NCBI RefSeq assembly: GCF_016820515.1
Contig: NZ_JADHDV010000016.1
Location: forward strand, 1 to 64,000
Direction of reading: 5' to 3'
Source of the DNA: Pseudoxanthomonas beigongshangi
Lineage (GTDB): Bacteria > Pseudomonadota > Gammaproteobacteria > Xanthomonadales > Xanthomonadaceae
Length of the DNA stretch: 64,000 bases
Below are positions 19,080-27,506 of this stretch, in pieces. How positions within the stretch are numbered: position 1 is the stretch's first letter; the number at the start of each line of letters is the position of its first letter. A program made the position numbers and the translations under genes. Under the pieces are notes generated by a model. It worked only from the letters and a program-made list of their open reading frames with translations, had not been told where the DNA came from and searched no databases.

Positions 19080-20030
19080 ATGGCTTTTCAAAACATCGTA
19101 AACAATTCGCGCGCCTGGTTGGCCAATCATCTCGCCGGCCCCGCCTACAAGGCGCGCAGTCTGGTCCACGCAAGACCGCTCACCACCGCCGCCTGTCTGC
19201 TCGCCGTTGGCCTGGTCGCCGGCCTGGCCGGACGCAGCGCGATGGGCATGGCCCAGGTCTCGCTCCTGCAGGCCAAGACCGAGCGCCAGGACGCCGAACT
19301 CGAGCAGGTCCGCCGCGGCGCCCAGCAGGAAATCAACGCCATGGCCGCGCGCCTGGGCGAACTGCAGGCGCAGGCCAACCGCCTCAACGCGCTGGGCGAC
19401 CGCCTGACCCGCATGGGGCAGTTGCAGGACGGCGAGTTCGATTTCGAGGAGCCGGTGGGCGTCGGCGGCAACGATGCCGTCTACGACATGTCGCCGTCCG
19501 AACTGGACAAGGGCGTCAGCCAGCTCGAACGCCAGTTCGCCGCCTCCGGCCAGCAGCTGTCGGTGCTCGAAGCGCTGCTGTTCAACCGTGAGCTGGACAA
19601 GAACGCGACTCCGTCGCGCATGCCTATCGCCAACAGCTACATCACCTCCGGTTTCGGTGGCCGCGCCGATCCGTTCGGCGGCGGTGGTCAGTACCACAAG
19701 GGCATCGACTTCAAGGCCAGCGTGGGCGACCCGGTGCTGGCCGTGGCCGACGGCGTGGTCAGCTTCGCCGGCATCAAGGGCGGCTACGGCAACGTGGTCG
19801 ACGTTGATCACGGCAACGGCTACGTCACCCGCTACGCGCACAACTCCCGCCTGGTGGTGAAGTCCGGCGACCTGGTGCGGGTCGGCCAGGAAGTGGCCAA
19901 GGCCGGTTCCACCGGCCGCTCGACCGGCGCCCATGTGCACTTCGAAGTCTGGGAAAACGGCCGCGTGGTCAACCCGCGCAAGTTCCTCGGCGACGGTCCC
20001 ACCCCGGTCGGCAAGATCAAGCGGGGCTGA
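19080..20030 (+). CDS. M23-family (LytM) metallopeptidase, membrane-anchored
   Basis: This 316-residue protein has an N-terminal membrane anchor (about 36-56), a short coiled-coil stretch (about 70-110, Gln/Glu/Ala rich) and a C-terminal M23 domain. The zinc and catalytic residues are present: His206 and Asp210 in HKGID, and His285-x-His287 in HVHFE. It is therefore probably an active peptidoglycan endopeptidase rather than a degenerate LytM activator such as EnvC. The ATG at 19080 is followed by a short positively charged stretch and the anchor. A homologous gene sits between dciA and secA in Pseudomonas. Confidence 0.88.
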   Translation: MAFQNIVNNSRAWLANHLAGPAYKARSLVHARPLTTAACLLAVGLVAGLAGRSAMGMAQVSLLQAKTERQDAELEQVRRGAQQEINAMAARLGELQAQANRLNALGDRLTRMGQLQDGEFDFEEPVGVGGNDAVYDMSPSELDKGVSQLERQFAASGQQLSVLEALLFNRELDKNATPSRMPIANSYITSGFGGRADPFGGGGQYHKGIDFKASVGDPVLAVADGVVSFAGIKGGYGNVVDVDHGNGYVTRYAHNSRLVVKSGDLVRVGQEVAKAGSTGRSTGAHVHFEVWENGRVVNPRKFLGDGPTPVGKIKRG

Positions 20031-20055
20031 GCTTCGGGAGGGGCTTCCGGCAGGG

Positions 20056-20087
20056 TTGATTCCCCCGGGGGCGCCCCAAGCTACAAT
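20056..20087 (+). promoter_or_regulatory. Possible secA promoter
   Basis: TACAAT (20082-20087) is a good -10. The best -35, TTGATT (20056-20061), is 20 bp away, longer than ideal, with a GC palindrome in the spacer. Transcription from here would start just before the hairpin at 20101-20121. Confidence 0.35.
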
Positions 20088-20100
20088 ACGGTGTTGCCAG

Positions 20101-20128
20101 ACAGGGCGCAGTGCGCCCTGTTTCGTTT
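20101..20128 (+). terminator. Terminator-like hairpin in the secA leader
   Basis: ACAGGGCGCA and TGCGCCCTGT form a 10-bp inverted repeat (at least 7 bp pairable) followed by TTTCGTTTT. It lies 70 bp downstream of the M23 peptidase stop and about 65 bp before the secA ATG. It may end the peptidase transcript or act as an attenuator in the secA 5' leader. Confidence 0.6.
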
Positions 20129-20191
20129 TGGGGTCCCGCTCGCCGGCCTGTTCGCGACGGCCCCGACGCTCATTTCCAACCGGTTCCTTAC

Positions 20192-22930
20192 ATGATCAAC
20201 AACTTGCTTACCCGTGTCTTTGGCAGCCGCAACGAACGCCTGCTGAAGCAGCTCCAGCGCAGCGTCGGCAAAATCAATGCCCTGGAACCGGAGATGGAGA
20301 AGCTCTCCGACGACGAGCTCAAGGCCAAGACCCCTGAATTCCAGAAGCGCGTCGCCGACGGCGAGTCGCTGGACAAGATCCTGCCCGAAGCGTTCGCCGT
20401 CTGCCGTGAAGCCAGCCGCCGCGTGCTGGGCATGCGCCACTACGACGTGCAGCTGATCGGCGGCATGGTGCTGCACCTGGGCAAGATCGCGGAAATGCGC
20501 ACCGGTGAAGGCAAGACCCTGGTCGCGACCCTGCCGGTCTACCTCAACGCGCTGGAAGGCAAGGGCGTGCACGTGGTGACCGTCAACGACTACCTGGCCC
20601 GCCGCGACTCGGCCTGGATGGGCCGCCTGTACAACTGGCTGGGCCTGTCGGTCGGCGTGGTCTACCCGGGCATGCCGCACAGCGACAAGCATTCGGCGTA
20701 TGCCGCCGACATCACCTACGGCACCAACAACGAATTCGGTTTCGACTACCTGCGCGACAACATGGCGATGGCCAAGGAGGACCGCTTCCAGCGCGGCCTG
20801 CACTACGCCATCGTCGACGAAGTCGACTCCATCCTGATCGACGAGGCGCGCACCCCGCTGATCATCTCCGGTCCGGCCGACGAATCCCCCGAGCTGTACC
20901 TGCGCGTCAACCAGATCGTGCCGAAGCTGGTCAAGCAGGAAAGCGAGGAAGGCGAGGGCGATTTCTGGGTCGACGAGAAGGGCAAGCAGGTCCACCTGTC
21001 CGAGGCAGGCATGGAGCACGCCGAGGCGCTGCTGCTGCAGGCCGGCATCCTGAAGGACGAGGAAGACAGCCTGTACGGCGCCAACAACCTCACCGTGGTG
21101 CACCACCTCAACGCCGCGCTGCGCGCGCACGCGATCTACCAGCGTGACGTGGACTACATCGTGCGCGACGGTGAAGTGGTGATCGTCGACGAGTTCACCG
21201 GCCGCACCCTGCCGGGCCGCCGCTGGTCCGACGGCCTGCACCAGGCGGTGGAAGCGAAGGAAGGCGTGCCGGTCCAGCGCGAGAACCAGACGCTGGCCAG
21301 CATCACCTTCCAGAACCTGTTCCGCATGTACAAGAAGCTGTCCGGCATGACCGGTACGGCGGACACCGAAGCCTACGAATTCCAGAGCATCTACGGCCTG
21401 GAAGTGATCGTGATCCCGACCCACCGCCCGACCGTGCGCAAGGATTCGCCCGACCAGGTGTTCCTCAACCGCAAGGGCAAGTTCAACGCGGTGCTGGCCG
21501 ACATCCAGGACTGCTACCAGCGCGGCCAGCCGGTGCTGGTCGGCACGACCTCGATCGAAACCTCCGAGATGCTGTCGGAGTTCCTGACCAAGTCCGGCGT
21601 CCCGCACGAAGTGCTCAACGCCAAGCAGCACGAGCGCGAAGCGCACATCGTCGCGCAGGCGGGTCGTTCCGGCGCGGTCACCATCGCCACCAACATGGCC
21701 GGCCGCGGTACCGACATCGTGCTGGGCGGTTCGCTGGAAGTGGAACTGGAGCAACTGCCGGAAGACGCCACCGACGCCGATCGCCAGCGGGTCAAGGCCG
21801 AATGGCAGCAGCGCCACGAAGCGGTCAAGGCCGCCGGCGGCCTGCACATCATCGGCACCGAGCGCCACGAATCCCGCCGCATCGACAACCAGCTGCGTGG
21901 CCGTTCCGGCCGCCAGGGCGATCCGGGTTCGTCCCGCTTCTACCTGTCGCTGGAAGACAACCTGATGCGCATCTTCGCCTCGGACTGGGTCCAGAAGGCG
22001 ATGAAGCTGATCGGCATGAAGGAAGACGACGTGATCGAGGATCGCCTTGTCAGCCGCCAGATCGAAAAGGCCCAGCGCAAGGTCGAGGCGCACAACTTCG
22101 ACATCCGCAAGAACCTGCTGGATTTCGACGACGTCAACAACGACCAGCGCAAGGTCATCTATTCCCAGCGCGACGAGCTGCTGGAAGCCGATTCGGTGAA
22201 GGACAACATCGACGGTATCCGCGGCGACGTGGTCGCCGAGACGGTGGGCCGCTTCGTGCCGCCGAACTCGGTGGACGATCAGTGGGATCTGGCCGGCCTG
22301 CAGCGCGAGCTGGAAGAAGAAATGGCGCTGGCCCTGCCGGTCACCGCCTGGCCGAAGGAAGCCGAGGAACTGGACGCCGAAGCGATCGAGCAGCGCGTGC
22401 AGGACGCGATGAACCGCCACTTCGACGAGAAGGAAACGGTCATCGGCGGCGAGACCATGCGCGCGCTGGAAAAGCACATCATGCTGACCGTGCTGGACAA
22501 GAACTGGAAGGAACACCTGGCGCGCATGGATTACCTGCGGCAGGGCATCCACCTGCGCGGCTACGCGCAGAAGCAGCCGAAGCAGGAGTACAAGAAGGAA
22601 GCCTTCGAGCTGTTCTCGGACATGCTGGAGCGGGTCAAGCGCGAAGTCGTGACCCTGCTGGCGCGCGTGCGCATCCGCACCGAGGAGGAAGTGGCGGCGC
22701 TGGAAGCGCAGGAGCGCGCGATGGCCGAAGCGCAGGCCCGGCAGATGCAGTTCCAGCACGCCGATGCCGGCGGCTACAGCGCCGACGAGGAAGCCGAGCA
22801 GGCCCAGGCCGCGCAGGCCGGCCGCCCGGTGGCGATGCCGGCCGACGCCGGTCCCAAGGTCGGCCGCAACGATCCCTGCCCCTGCGGCAGCGGCAAGAAG
22901 TTCAAGCACTGCCACGGCCAGTTGGCCTGA
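20192..22930 (+). CDS. secA: Preprotein translocase ATPase SecA
   Basis: SecA drives post-translational export through SecYEG. The 912-residue product has Walker A in the MRTGEGKT stretch near residues 102-109, the DEAD-type DEVD near 208-211, and the helicase-like [10 protein letters not shown] stretch near residue 508. The C-terminus is the SEC-C zinc motif [14 protein letters not shown] near 897-910, which binds SecB. ATG 20192 (Met-Ile-Asn-Asn-Leu-Leu) is the family start; an in-frame ATG at 20111 lies inside the leader hairpin. A strong terminator follows. Confidence 0.96.
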   Translation: MINNLLTRVFGSRNERLLKQLQRSVGKINALEPEMEKLSDDELKAKTPEFQKRVADGESLDKILPEAFAVCREASRRVLGMRHYDVQLIGGMVLHLGKIAEMRTGEGKTLVATLPVYLNALEGKGVHVVTVNDYLARRDSAWMGRLYNWLGLSVGVVYPGMPHSDKHSAYAADITYGTNNEFGFDYLRDNMAMAKEDRFQRGLHYAIVDEVDSILIDEARTPLIISGPADESPELYLRVNQIVPKLVKQESEEGEGDFWVDEKGKQVHLSEAGMEHAEALLLQAGILKDEEDSLYGANNLTVVHHLNAALRAHAIYQRDVDYIVRDGEVVIVDEFTGRTLPGRRWSDGLHQAVEAKEGVPVQRENQTLASITFQNLFRMYKKLSGMTGTADTEAYEFQSIYGLEVIVIPTHRPTVRKDSPDQVFLNRKGKFNAVLADIQDCYQRGQPVLVGTTSIETSEMLSEFLTKSGVPHEVLNAKQHEREAHIVAQAGRSGAVTIATNMAGRGTDIVLGGSLEVELEQLPEDATDADRQRVKAEWQQRHEAVKAAGGLHIIGTERHESRRIDNQLRGRSGRQGDPGSSRFYLSLEDNLMRIFASDWVQKAMKLIGMKEDDVIEDRLVSRQIEKAQRKVEAHNFDIRKNLLDFDDVNNDQRKVIYSQRDELLEADSVKDNIDGIRGDVVAETVGRFVPPNSVDDQWDLAGLQRELEEEMALALPVTAWPKEAEELDAEAIEQRVQDAMNRHFDEKETVIGGETMRALEKHIMLTVLDKNWKEHLARMDYLRQGIHLRGYAQKQPKQEYKKEAFELFSDMLERVKREVVTLLARVRIRTEEEVAALEAQERAMAEAQARQMQFQHADAGGYSADEEAEQAQAAQAGRPVAMPADAGPKVGRNDPCPCGSGKKFKHCHGQLA

Positions 22931-22955
22931 TACGACGGCAGTCGGTGAAGAAAAG

Positions 22956-22981
22956 CAGGCGCCTCGAGGCGCCTGTTTTTT
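22956..22981 (+). terminator. Intrinsic terminator of secA
   Basis: CAGGCGCC/GGCGCCTG is an 8-bp stem with a 4-nt loop followed by six T residues, 25 bp after the stop. Confidence 0.9.
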
Positions 22982-23260
22982 GGGGTGTCGGGGTTGCCCC
23001 CATCCGCCTTCGGCACCTTCCCCCGCGTGCGGGGGAAGGGGACAGGGGCAGATCGCGAGTGGGGAGTCGGGGAGAGGCGGGTCGGCAGGTATCGTTGGCT
23101 TCCGGCTTCCTCCCGACTCCCGACTCCCGACTCCCGCGACCGCTGGCCGCTGGCGCTCCCGAGTGAAGTCTCCCCGCCCCCGAAGTCGTCCCAACCCCTC
23201 CTTCCCCCGCCTGCGGGGGAAGGTGCCGAAGGCGGATGGGGGCAAGCCCTGAAACCGTGA
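22982..23260. repeat. Cluster of dispersed repeats between secA and the Nudix gene
   Basis: Two copies of the hairpin module CACCTTCCCCCGC.TGCGGGGGAAGG, each with its CCCCATCCGCC flank, face each other at about 22995-23040 and 23200-23245. Between them is a GGGAGTCGGG inverted pair (about 23058-23075 against CTCCCGACTCCCGACTCCCG at 23107-23140). All are short palindromic elements; no gene is present. Confidence 0.65.
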
Positions 23261-23306
23261 CCCACCGCATTTGCATTTGCGCGGAAATACCCGGCAAGCT
23301 TCGGCC

Positions 23307-24263
23307 ATGTCCCCCGAACCTCTGCGATCCATCCACGTCGTGGCCGGCGTCATCAGCGACGCCCGCGGCCGCATCCTGCTGGCCCGCCGCACCGAGGGCC
23401 GTGATCTGGCCGGTCGCTGGGAGTTTCCCGGCGGCAAGCGCGAGGCCGGCGAGACCGAGGCCGAGGCGCTGATTCGCGAACTGCAGGAAGAACTCGGCAT
23501 CACCGCCGAAATCGGCGAACCCATCATCAACGTGCCCCAGCAGTACCCCGACAAACGCCTGCGCCTGGACGTGCGCCGAGTACTGTCCTGGAAGGGCAAT
23601 CCGCGTGGACACGAGGGACAGGCGCTGGCCTGGGTGGCGCCGGAGAAACTTCCGCGCTACGTGATGCCGCCGGCCGACCGCCCGGTGGTGGCGGCCCTGC
23701 TGCACCCGGATCGCTACCTGGTCACCCCGTCGCCGGCGGACGTCGACGACGAGACCTGGCTCGGCGCGTTGCAACGGGCGCTGGAGTCGGGCGTCCGCCG
23801 CCTGCAACTGAGGATGCCCGGGGTCGATGCGGAACGCCGTCGCCGACTGGCGCGCGCGGCGGTGGAGGCCAGTCAGCGGGCCGGCGTCGAGGTGCTGATC
23901 AATTCCGACATCGGCCTGGCACGCGAGCTGGGCGCGGGCGTGCACCTGCGCGCGGCGCAACTGCCGGAACTGTCGGTGCGGCCGCTGCCCGATGCGCAGC
24001 CGGTCGCCGCGTCCTGCCATACCGGCGAGGAACTGCGCCGTGCCGAGGACCTGGGTTGCGATTTCGCAGCGCTGGGCAGCGTGCGGGAAACGGCCAGCCA
24101 TCCGGGCGGCAGCGTGCTGGGCTGGGAGGGATTCGCGCGCCTTCGCGAAGCGGTGTCGCTGCCGATCTACGCCATCGGCGGTCTGCAGCCGGACCATATC
24201 CTGGAAGCCCGCCAGCATGGCGCGCAGGGAATCGCCGCCATCCGCGGACTCTGGGCGGACTGA
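23307..24263 (+). CDS. Nudix hydrolase fused to a thiamine-phosphate-synthase-like domain
   Basis: The 318-residue product combines two domains. The first 130 residues are a MutT-type Nudix hydrolase; the Nudix box G-x5-E-x7-REUxEExGU is complete at about residues 42-65. The MutT role would be to remove 8-oxo-dGTP. Residues from about 145 to the end resemble ThiE, with VLINSDIGLARELGAGVHL-like and YAIGGL stretches, but the ThiE part is of unknown activity in such fusions. This architecture is common downstream of secA in gammaproteobacteria. ATG 23307 is chosen because the conserved sequence begins with Ile-His-Val-Val-Ala-Gly. Confidence 0.88.
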   Translation: MSPEPLRSIHVVAGVISDARGRILLARRTEGRDLAGRWEFPGGKREAGETEAEALIRELQEELGITAEIGEPIINVPQQYPDKRLRLDVRRVLSWKGNPRGHEGQALAWVAPEKLPRYVMPPADRPVVAALLHPDRYLVTPSPADVDDETWLGALQRALESGVRRLQLRMPGVDAERRRRLARAAVEASQRAGVEVLINSDIGLARELGAGVHLRAAQLPELSVRPLPDAQPVAASCHTGEELRRAEDLGCDFAALGSVRETASHPGGSVLGWEGFARLREAVSLPIYAIGGLQPDHILEARQHGAQGIAAIRGLWAD

Positions 24264-24293
24264 AGAAGTATCGGGGCGCGCTCGGCGCCGGCT

Positions 24294-24920
24294 CTAGGCG
24301 GATTCGCCGACGGCGGCGGCCAGGCGGCGGTAACGGGCATCCAGTTCCGCCACCGCGGCCTCCAGGCGGTCGATGTGACCGTCGTTGACCACGATGTCGT
24401 CGGCCAGCGCCAGGCGCTGGTCGCGATGCGCCTGTGCGTCCAGCATGCGTTCGGCCAGCGCGGCATCGATGCCGTCGCGCTGAATCAGGCGTGCCTTCTG
24501 TACCGCGCGCGGCACATCGACCACCAGGATGCGGGAAAGCCAGGGATAGGCGGCGCGGCCACCGCCTTCAGTCAATAGCGGAATGGTGGCGATGGCGTAG
24601 GGACTCTCCGCCGCCTGGCAGAGCGCTTGCACGCGTTGGCGGATGCGTGGGTGGAGGATGCCTTCGAGCACCCGGCGTTCGGTTTCGTTGCCGAACACGC
24701 GTGCGCGCAGGACCGCACGATCCAGCCGGCCATCGGCCTGCAACACTTCCGTACCGAACCGGGCCGCGACTTCGGCCAGCGCGGGCTGGCCCGGCTCGAC
24801 GATTTCCCGCGCCACCCGGTCGGCATCGGCGATGCCCACGCCGCGCGCGGCGAAGGCCCGCTCCAGCGCGCTTTTCCCGGACGCCACACCGCCGGTCAGT
24901 CCGATCACGTATTCGCTCAT
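24294..24920 (-). CDS. coaE: Dephospho-CoA kinase
   Basis: CoaE phosphorylates dephospho-CoA in the last step of coenzyme A synthesis. The 208-residue product has the P-loop GGVASGKS at residues 10-17 and the DADRVARE stretch typical of the family. Start 24920 is chosen because upstream in-frame codons run through REP repeats and carry no family sequence. It follows pilD on the same strand, the pilD-coaE order also known in Pseudomonas, here separated by about 290 bp of tandem repeats. It converges with the Nudix gene. Confidence 0.93.
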   Translation of the reverse strand: MSEYVIGLTGGVASGKSALERAFAARGVGIADADRVAREIVEPGQPALAEVAARFGTEVLQADGRLDRAVLRARVFGNETERRVLEGILHPRIRQRVQALCQAAESPYAIATIPLLTEGGGRAAYPWLSRILVVDVPRAVQKARLIQRDGIDAALAERMLDAQAHRDQRLALADDIVVNDGHIDRLEAAVAELDARYRRLAAAVGESA

Positions 24921-24950
24921 GCGCCCATTATTGGCCGGAACCGCCACGTT

Positions 24951-25215
24951 GTAGAGCGGAGCATGCTCCGCTGTCATCGCCCCCAGCCGAGCAAGCTCGG
25001 CTCTACACGCTGCGCCCTTCCCCCGCCTGCGGGGGAAGGTGCCCGAAGGGCGGATGGGGGCCAAGCGGGAAGGTCAGACTCGAACGCCCAGCCGAGCAAG
25101 CTCGGCTCTACACGCTGCATCCTTCCCCCGCGCGCGGGGGAAGGTGCCCGAAGGGCGGATGGGGGCCAGCAGGAAGATCAGACTCGAACGCCCAGCCGAG
25201 CAACCCCGGCTCTAC
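24951..25215. repeat. Tandem composite of SMAG-like REPs and GGGGAAGG hairpins
   Basis: GTAG-type palindromes occur at 24951-24972, 24985-25006, 25090-25111 and 25194-25215. Between the last three lie two copies of a GC hairpin (CCTTCCCCCGC...GCGGGGGAAGG) plus GCCCGAAGGGCGGATGGGGG and GATCAGACTCGAACGCC-like sequence. The unit of about 105 bp is thus present twice in tandem with a third REP end. The last REP supplies the pilD stop codon. Confidence 0.8.
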
Positions 25216-26075
25216 CGGAAGCCGGCGAAACGCAGATAGGCGTCGATCAGGTCCTGGCCCCAGAAAAACACCACCCAGCCGGCGATGGCCAGATAGGGAC
25301 CAAACGGAATGGGCGTGGCGCGGTCGCGGCCCTTCGCCGCCAGCCAGACCGAACCGATGATGGCGCCCACCAGCGAGGACAGCAGGATGGTGGGCAGGAC
25401 GCCCTTCAGGCCAACCCAGGCGCCGATGGCCGCCAGCAGCTTGAAATCGCCATGGCCCATGCCTTCCTTGCCGGTCAGCTGCTTGAACAGCCACCACACC
25501 GACCACAGCGACACGTAGCCGGCAATCGCGCCCAGCACCGCCGTCTTGGGCACCATGTAGAGGTTTTCCAGGCTGGCGATCAGGCCCAGCCACATCAGCG
25601 GCAGGGTCAGTTGATCGGGCAGCAGGCGGGTACGCAGGTCGATGCCCGACAGCGCCACCAGGAAGCAGCTGAGCAGCGAGGCGCCGAATCCCTGCCAGCC
25701 AAAGCCGAAGCGCCACACCGACGCGACCACCAGCAGGGCGGTGAGCAGTTCCACCAGCGGGTACTGCACTGAAATCGGCGCCTTGCAGTGGCGGCACTTG
25801 CCGCGCAGCGCGAGCCAGCTGATCAGCGGGATGTTCTCGAACCAGGCCAGCTTGTGCTTGCAGTGCGGGCAGTGCGAACTCTCGACCACGATGCCGGGTG
25901 GCGGCGGGTCGTAGATTTCCGGTTCCTCGAGGATCTCGCGCGCATCGCGCCGCCATTGCCAGTCCAGCTTGCGCGGCAGGCGCAGGATGACCACGTTGAG
26001 GAAGCTGCCCACCAGCAGGCCCAGGCCGGCCGCGACCGGAAAGCCGAGGCCGGGGTGTTGATCGAGGAATGCCAC
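25212..26075 (-). CDS. pilD: Type IV prepilin peptidase / N-methyltransferase PilD
   Basis: PilD cleaves the leader of type IV prepilins and methylates the new N-terminus at the inner membrane. The 287-residue product has the zinc-binding cysteine pairs (Cys69, Cys72, Cys94, Cys97) and the two catalytic aspartates: Asp146 in GIDLRTRLLPD and Asp210 in GHGDFK. About eight membrane segments are present. It follows pilC with a 3-bp gap. The TAG stop lies in the CTCTAC end of a REP palindrome (25194-25215), so the extreme C-terminus may have been altered by repeat insertion. Confidence 0.95.
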   Translation of the reverse strand: MAFLDQHPGLGFPVAAGLGLLVGSFLNVVILRLPRKLDWQWRRDAREILEEPEIYDPPPPGIVVESSHCPHCKHKLAWFENIPLISWLALRGKCRHCKAPISVQYPLVELLTALLVVASVWRFGFGWQGFGASLLSCFLVALSGIDLRTRLLPDQLTLPLMWLGLIASLENLYMVPKTAVLGAIAGYVSLWSVWWLFKQLTGKEGMGHGDFKLLAAIGAWVGLKGVLPTILLSSLVGAIIGSVWLAAKGRDRATPIPFGPYLAIAGWVVFFWGQDLIDAYLRFAGFR

Positions 26076-26078
26076 GAA

Positions 26079-27347
26079 TTATCCGACCGTCATCGCCAGC
26101 TTGAAGATGGGCAGGTACATGCCGATCACCATGCCGCCGACCAGGACGCCGATGACCACCATGATGAAGGGCTCGATGAGGCTGGAGAGGGCATCGACGG
26201 CATTGTTCACTTCCTGCTCGTAGTATTCGGCCACCTTGAACAGCATGGTGTCCAGCGCGCCGGCCTCTTCGCCGATGGCGGTCATCTGCACCACCATGTG
26301 CGGGAACAGCGCGGTCTGCTTCATCGCCACGTTCAACGGGTAGCCCACGGCCACGTCGTCGCGCATGCGGTGCACGGCCTTCTCGTAGACCGTGTTGCCG
26401 GTGGCGCCGGCCACGGTGTCCAGCGCCTCGACCAGCGGCACACCGGCCTTGAAGGTGACCGCGGTGGTACGGGCGAAACGCGCCACAGAGGAATTGTGCA
26501 TGATCTGGCCGACCACCGGCACCTTCAGGATCATGCGGTCGACGAAGTGCTGGAAGGCCGGGGACCGCTTGAAGCTGAAGACCGTCACCACGATGCCGAC
26601 CAGCGCGATCAGCAGCAATGCCCACCACCAGGCCACCATGAAGCGGGACGCGGCGACGATCAGCTTGGTGAAGGCGGGCAGATCCGCGCCGAAGCTCTTG
26701 AAGGTCTCCTCGAACTGCGGTACCACGAACACCAGCAGGATGGCGCTGACCAGGATCGCCACCGCGATCACCATGGCCGGATAGAACAACGCCTTCTTGA
26801 TCTTGCCCTTCAGCGCTTCCAGGTTTTCCTTGTAGCTGGCGATGGTGTCCAGCACCGTCTCCAGCACGCCGGCGCCTTCGCCGGCCCGGACCAGGTTGCG
26901 GTAGAGCTCGTCGAACTGGACCGGGTGCCTGGAGATCGCCTCGGTCATCGAGGAGCCGCCCTCGATGTCCGCTCGCACCTGATCCACCATCTTCTTCATG
27001 CGCGGGTTCTTCTGCCCGCCCGCGATGATGTCCAGCGAAGTCACGATCGGCACGCCGGACTTCATCATGGTCGCCATCTGGCGGCTGAAGAAGGCGATTT
27101 CCTTCGGGCTGATGGTGTGCCCCGCAGAGCCGAACAGCGGCTTGGGCTTGACCTTGACCATGTTGGGGGTGATGCCCTGTCGGCGCAGTTCGGCGCGCAG
27201 CATGTTGGCGTTCTTGGACGGCTGCTCGCCCTTCATCTTGACGCCGCGCTTGTCCACGCCTTCCCAGACGAACAGGCTGAGCGGGTTCTCGCGCGGACCC
27301 GCGGACGTGATGGCGGTCTTCTTGGCAGCGGATCGGCTGATGGACAT
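26079..27347 (-). CDS. pilC: Type IV pilus inner-membrane platform protein PilC
   Basis: PilC is the inner-membrane platform on which PilB works during pilus assembly. The 422-residue product has two T2SF domains, with KIKKALFYPAMV preceding the first membrane segment and GIGEEAG-like AIGEEAGALD in the second repeat. Start 27347 (Met-Ser-Ile-Ser-Arg-Ser) matches close relatives and has GGGGA about 7 nt upstream; another ATG two codons earlier is too close to that site. It lies 159 bp downstream of pilB on the same strand, with a GC hairpin in the gap. Confidence 0.94.
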   Translation of the reverse strand: MSISRSAAKKTAITSAGPRENPLSLFVWEGVDKRGVKMKGEQPSKNANMLRAELRRQGITPNMVKVKPKPLFGSAGHTISPKEIAFFSRQMATMMKSGVPIVTSLDIIAGGQKNPRMKKMVDQVRADIEGGSSMTEAISRHPVQFDELYRNLVRAGEGAGVLETVLDTIASYKENLEALKGKIKKALFYPAMVIAVAILVSAILLVFVVPQFEETFKSFGADLPAFTKLIVAASRFMVAWWWALLLIALVGIVVTVFSFKRSPAFQHFVDRMILKVPVVGQIMHNSSVARFARTTAVTFKAGVPLVEALDTVAGATGNTVYEKAVHRMRDDVAVGYPLNVAMKQTALFPHMVVQMTAIGEEAGALDTMLFKVAEYYEQEVNNAVDALSSLIEPFIMVVIGVLVGGMVIGMYLPIFKLAMTVG

Positions 27348-27437
27348 CGGCATTTCCCCGTCCGGTTTCCCCGACCGGACTTCATTCCGCATGGTAGCGG
27401 TTTACGGCCGGAAGGGAACTCCCCCGGCCTGTGACGC

Positions 27438-27462
27438 GGGGCAGGGTTTGGGATCCTGCCCC
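27438..27462. other. GC hairpin between pilB and pilC
   Basis: GGGGCAGG and CCTGCCCC form an 8-bp stem with a 9-nt loop. No U-tract follows on either strand, so it is more likely an mRNA stability or processing element than a terminator. Confidence 0.4.
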
Positions 27463-27506
27463 GTCGGGCGCATGGAAAGCGGCGGAGGTCGGGCCACCCG
27501 CGCGGG

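Noticed and set aside
20081-23599. Very long open frame (over 1,000 codons) on the minus strand opposite secA, and similar ones opposite ftsI-murE, murG-murC and clpB
   Set aside because: They are antisense frames kept open by high GC and biased third positions. They show His/Ala/Gly/Arg-rich low-complexity sequence and no family motifs, and secure genes lie on the other strand.
24984-25215. CRISPR-like spacing of palindromes
   Set aside because: Only two to three units of about 105 bp, with the intervening sequence also repeated rather than unique, and no cas genes. They are REP composites.
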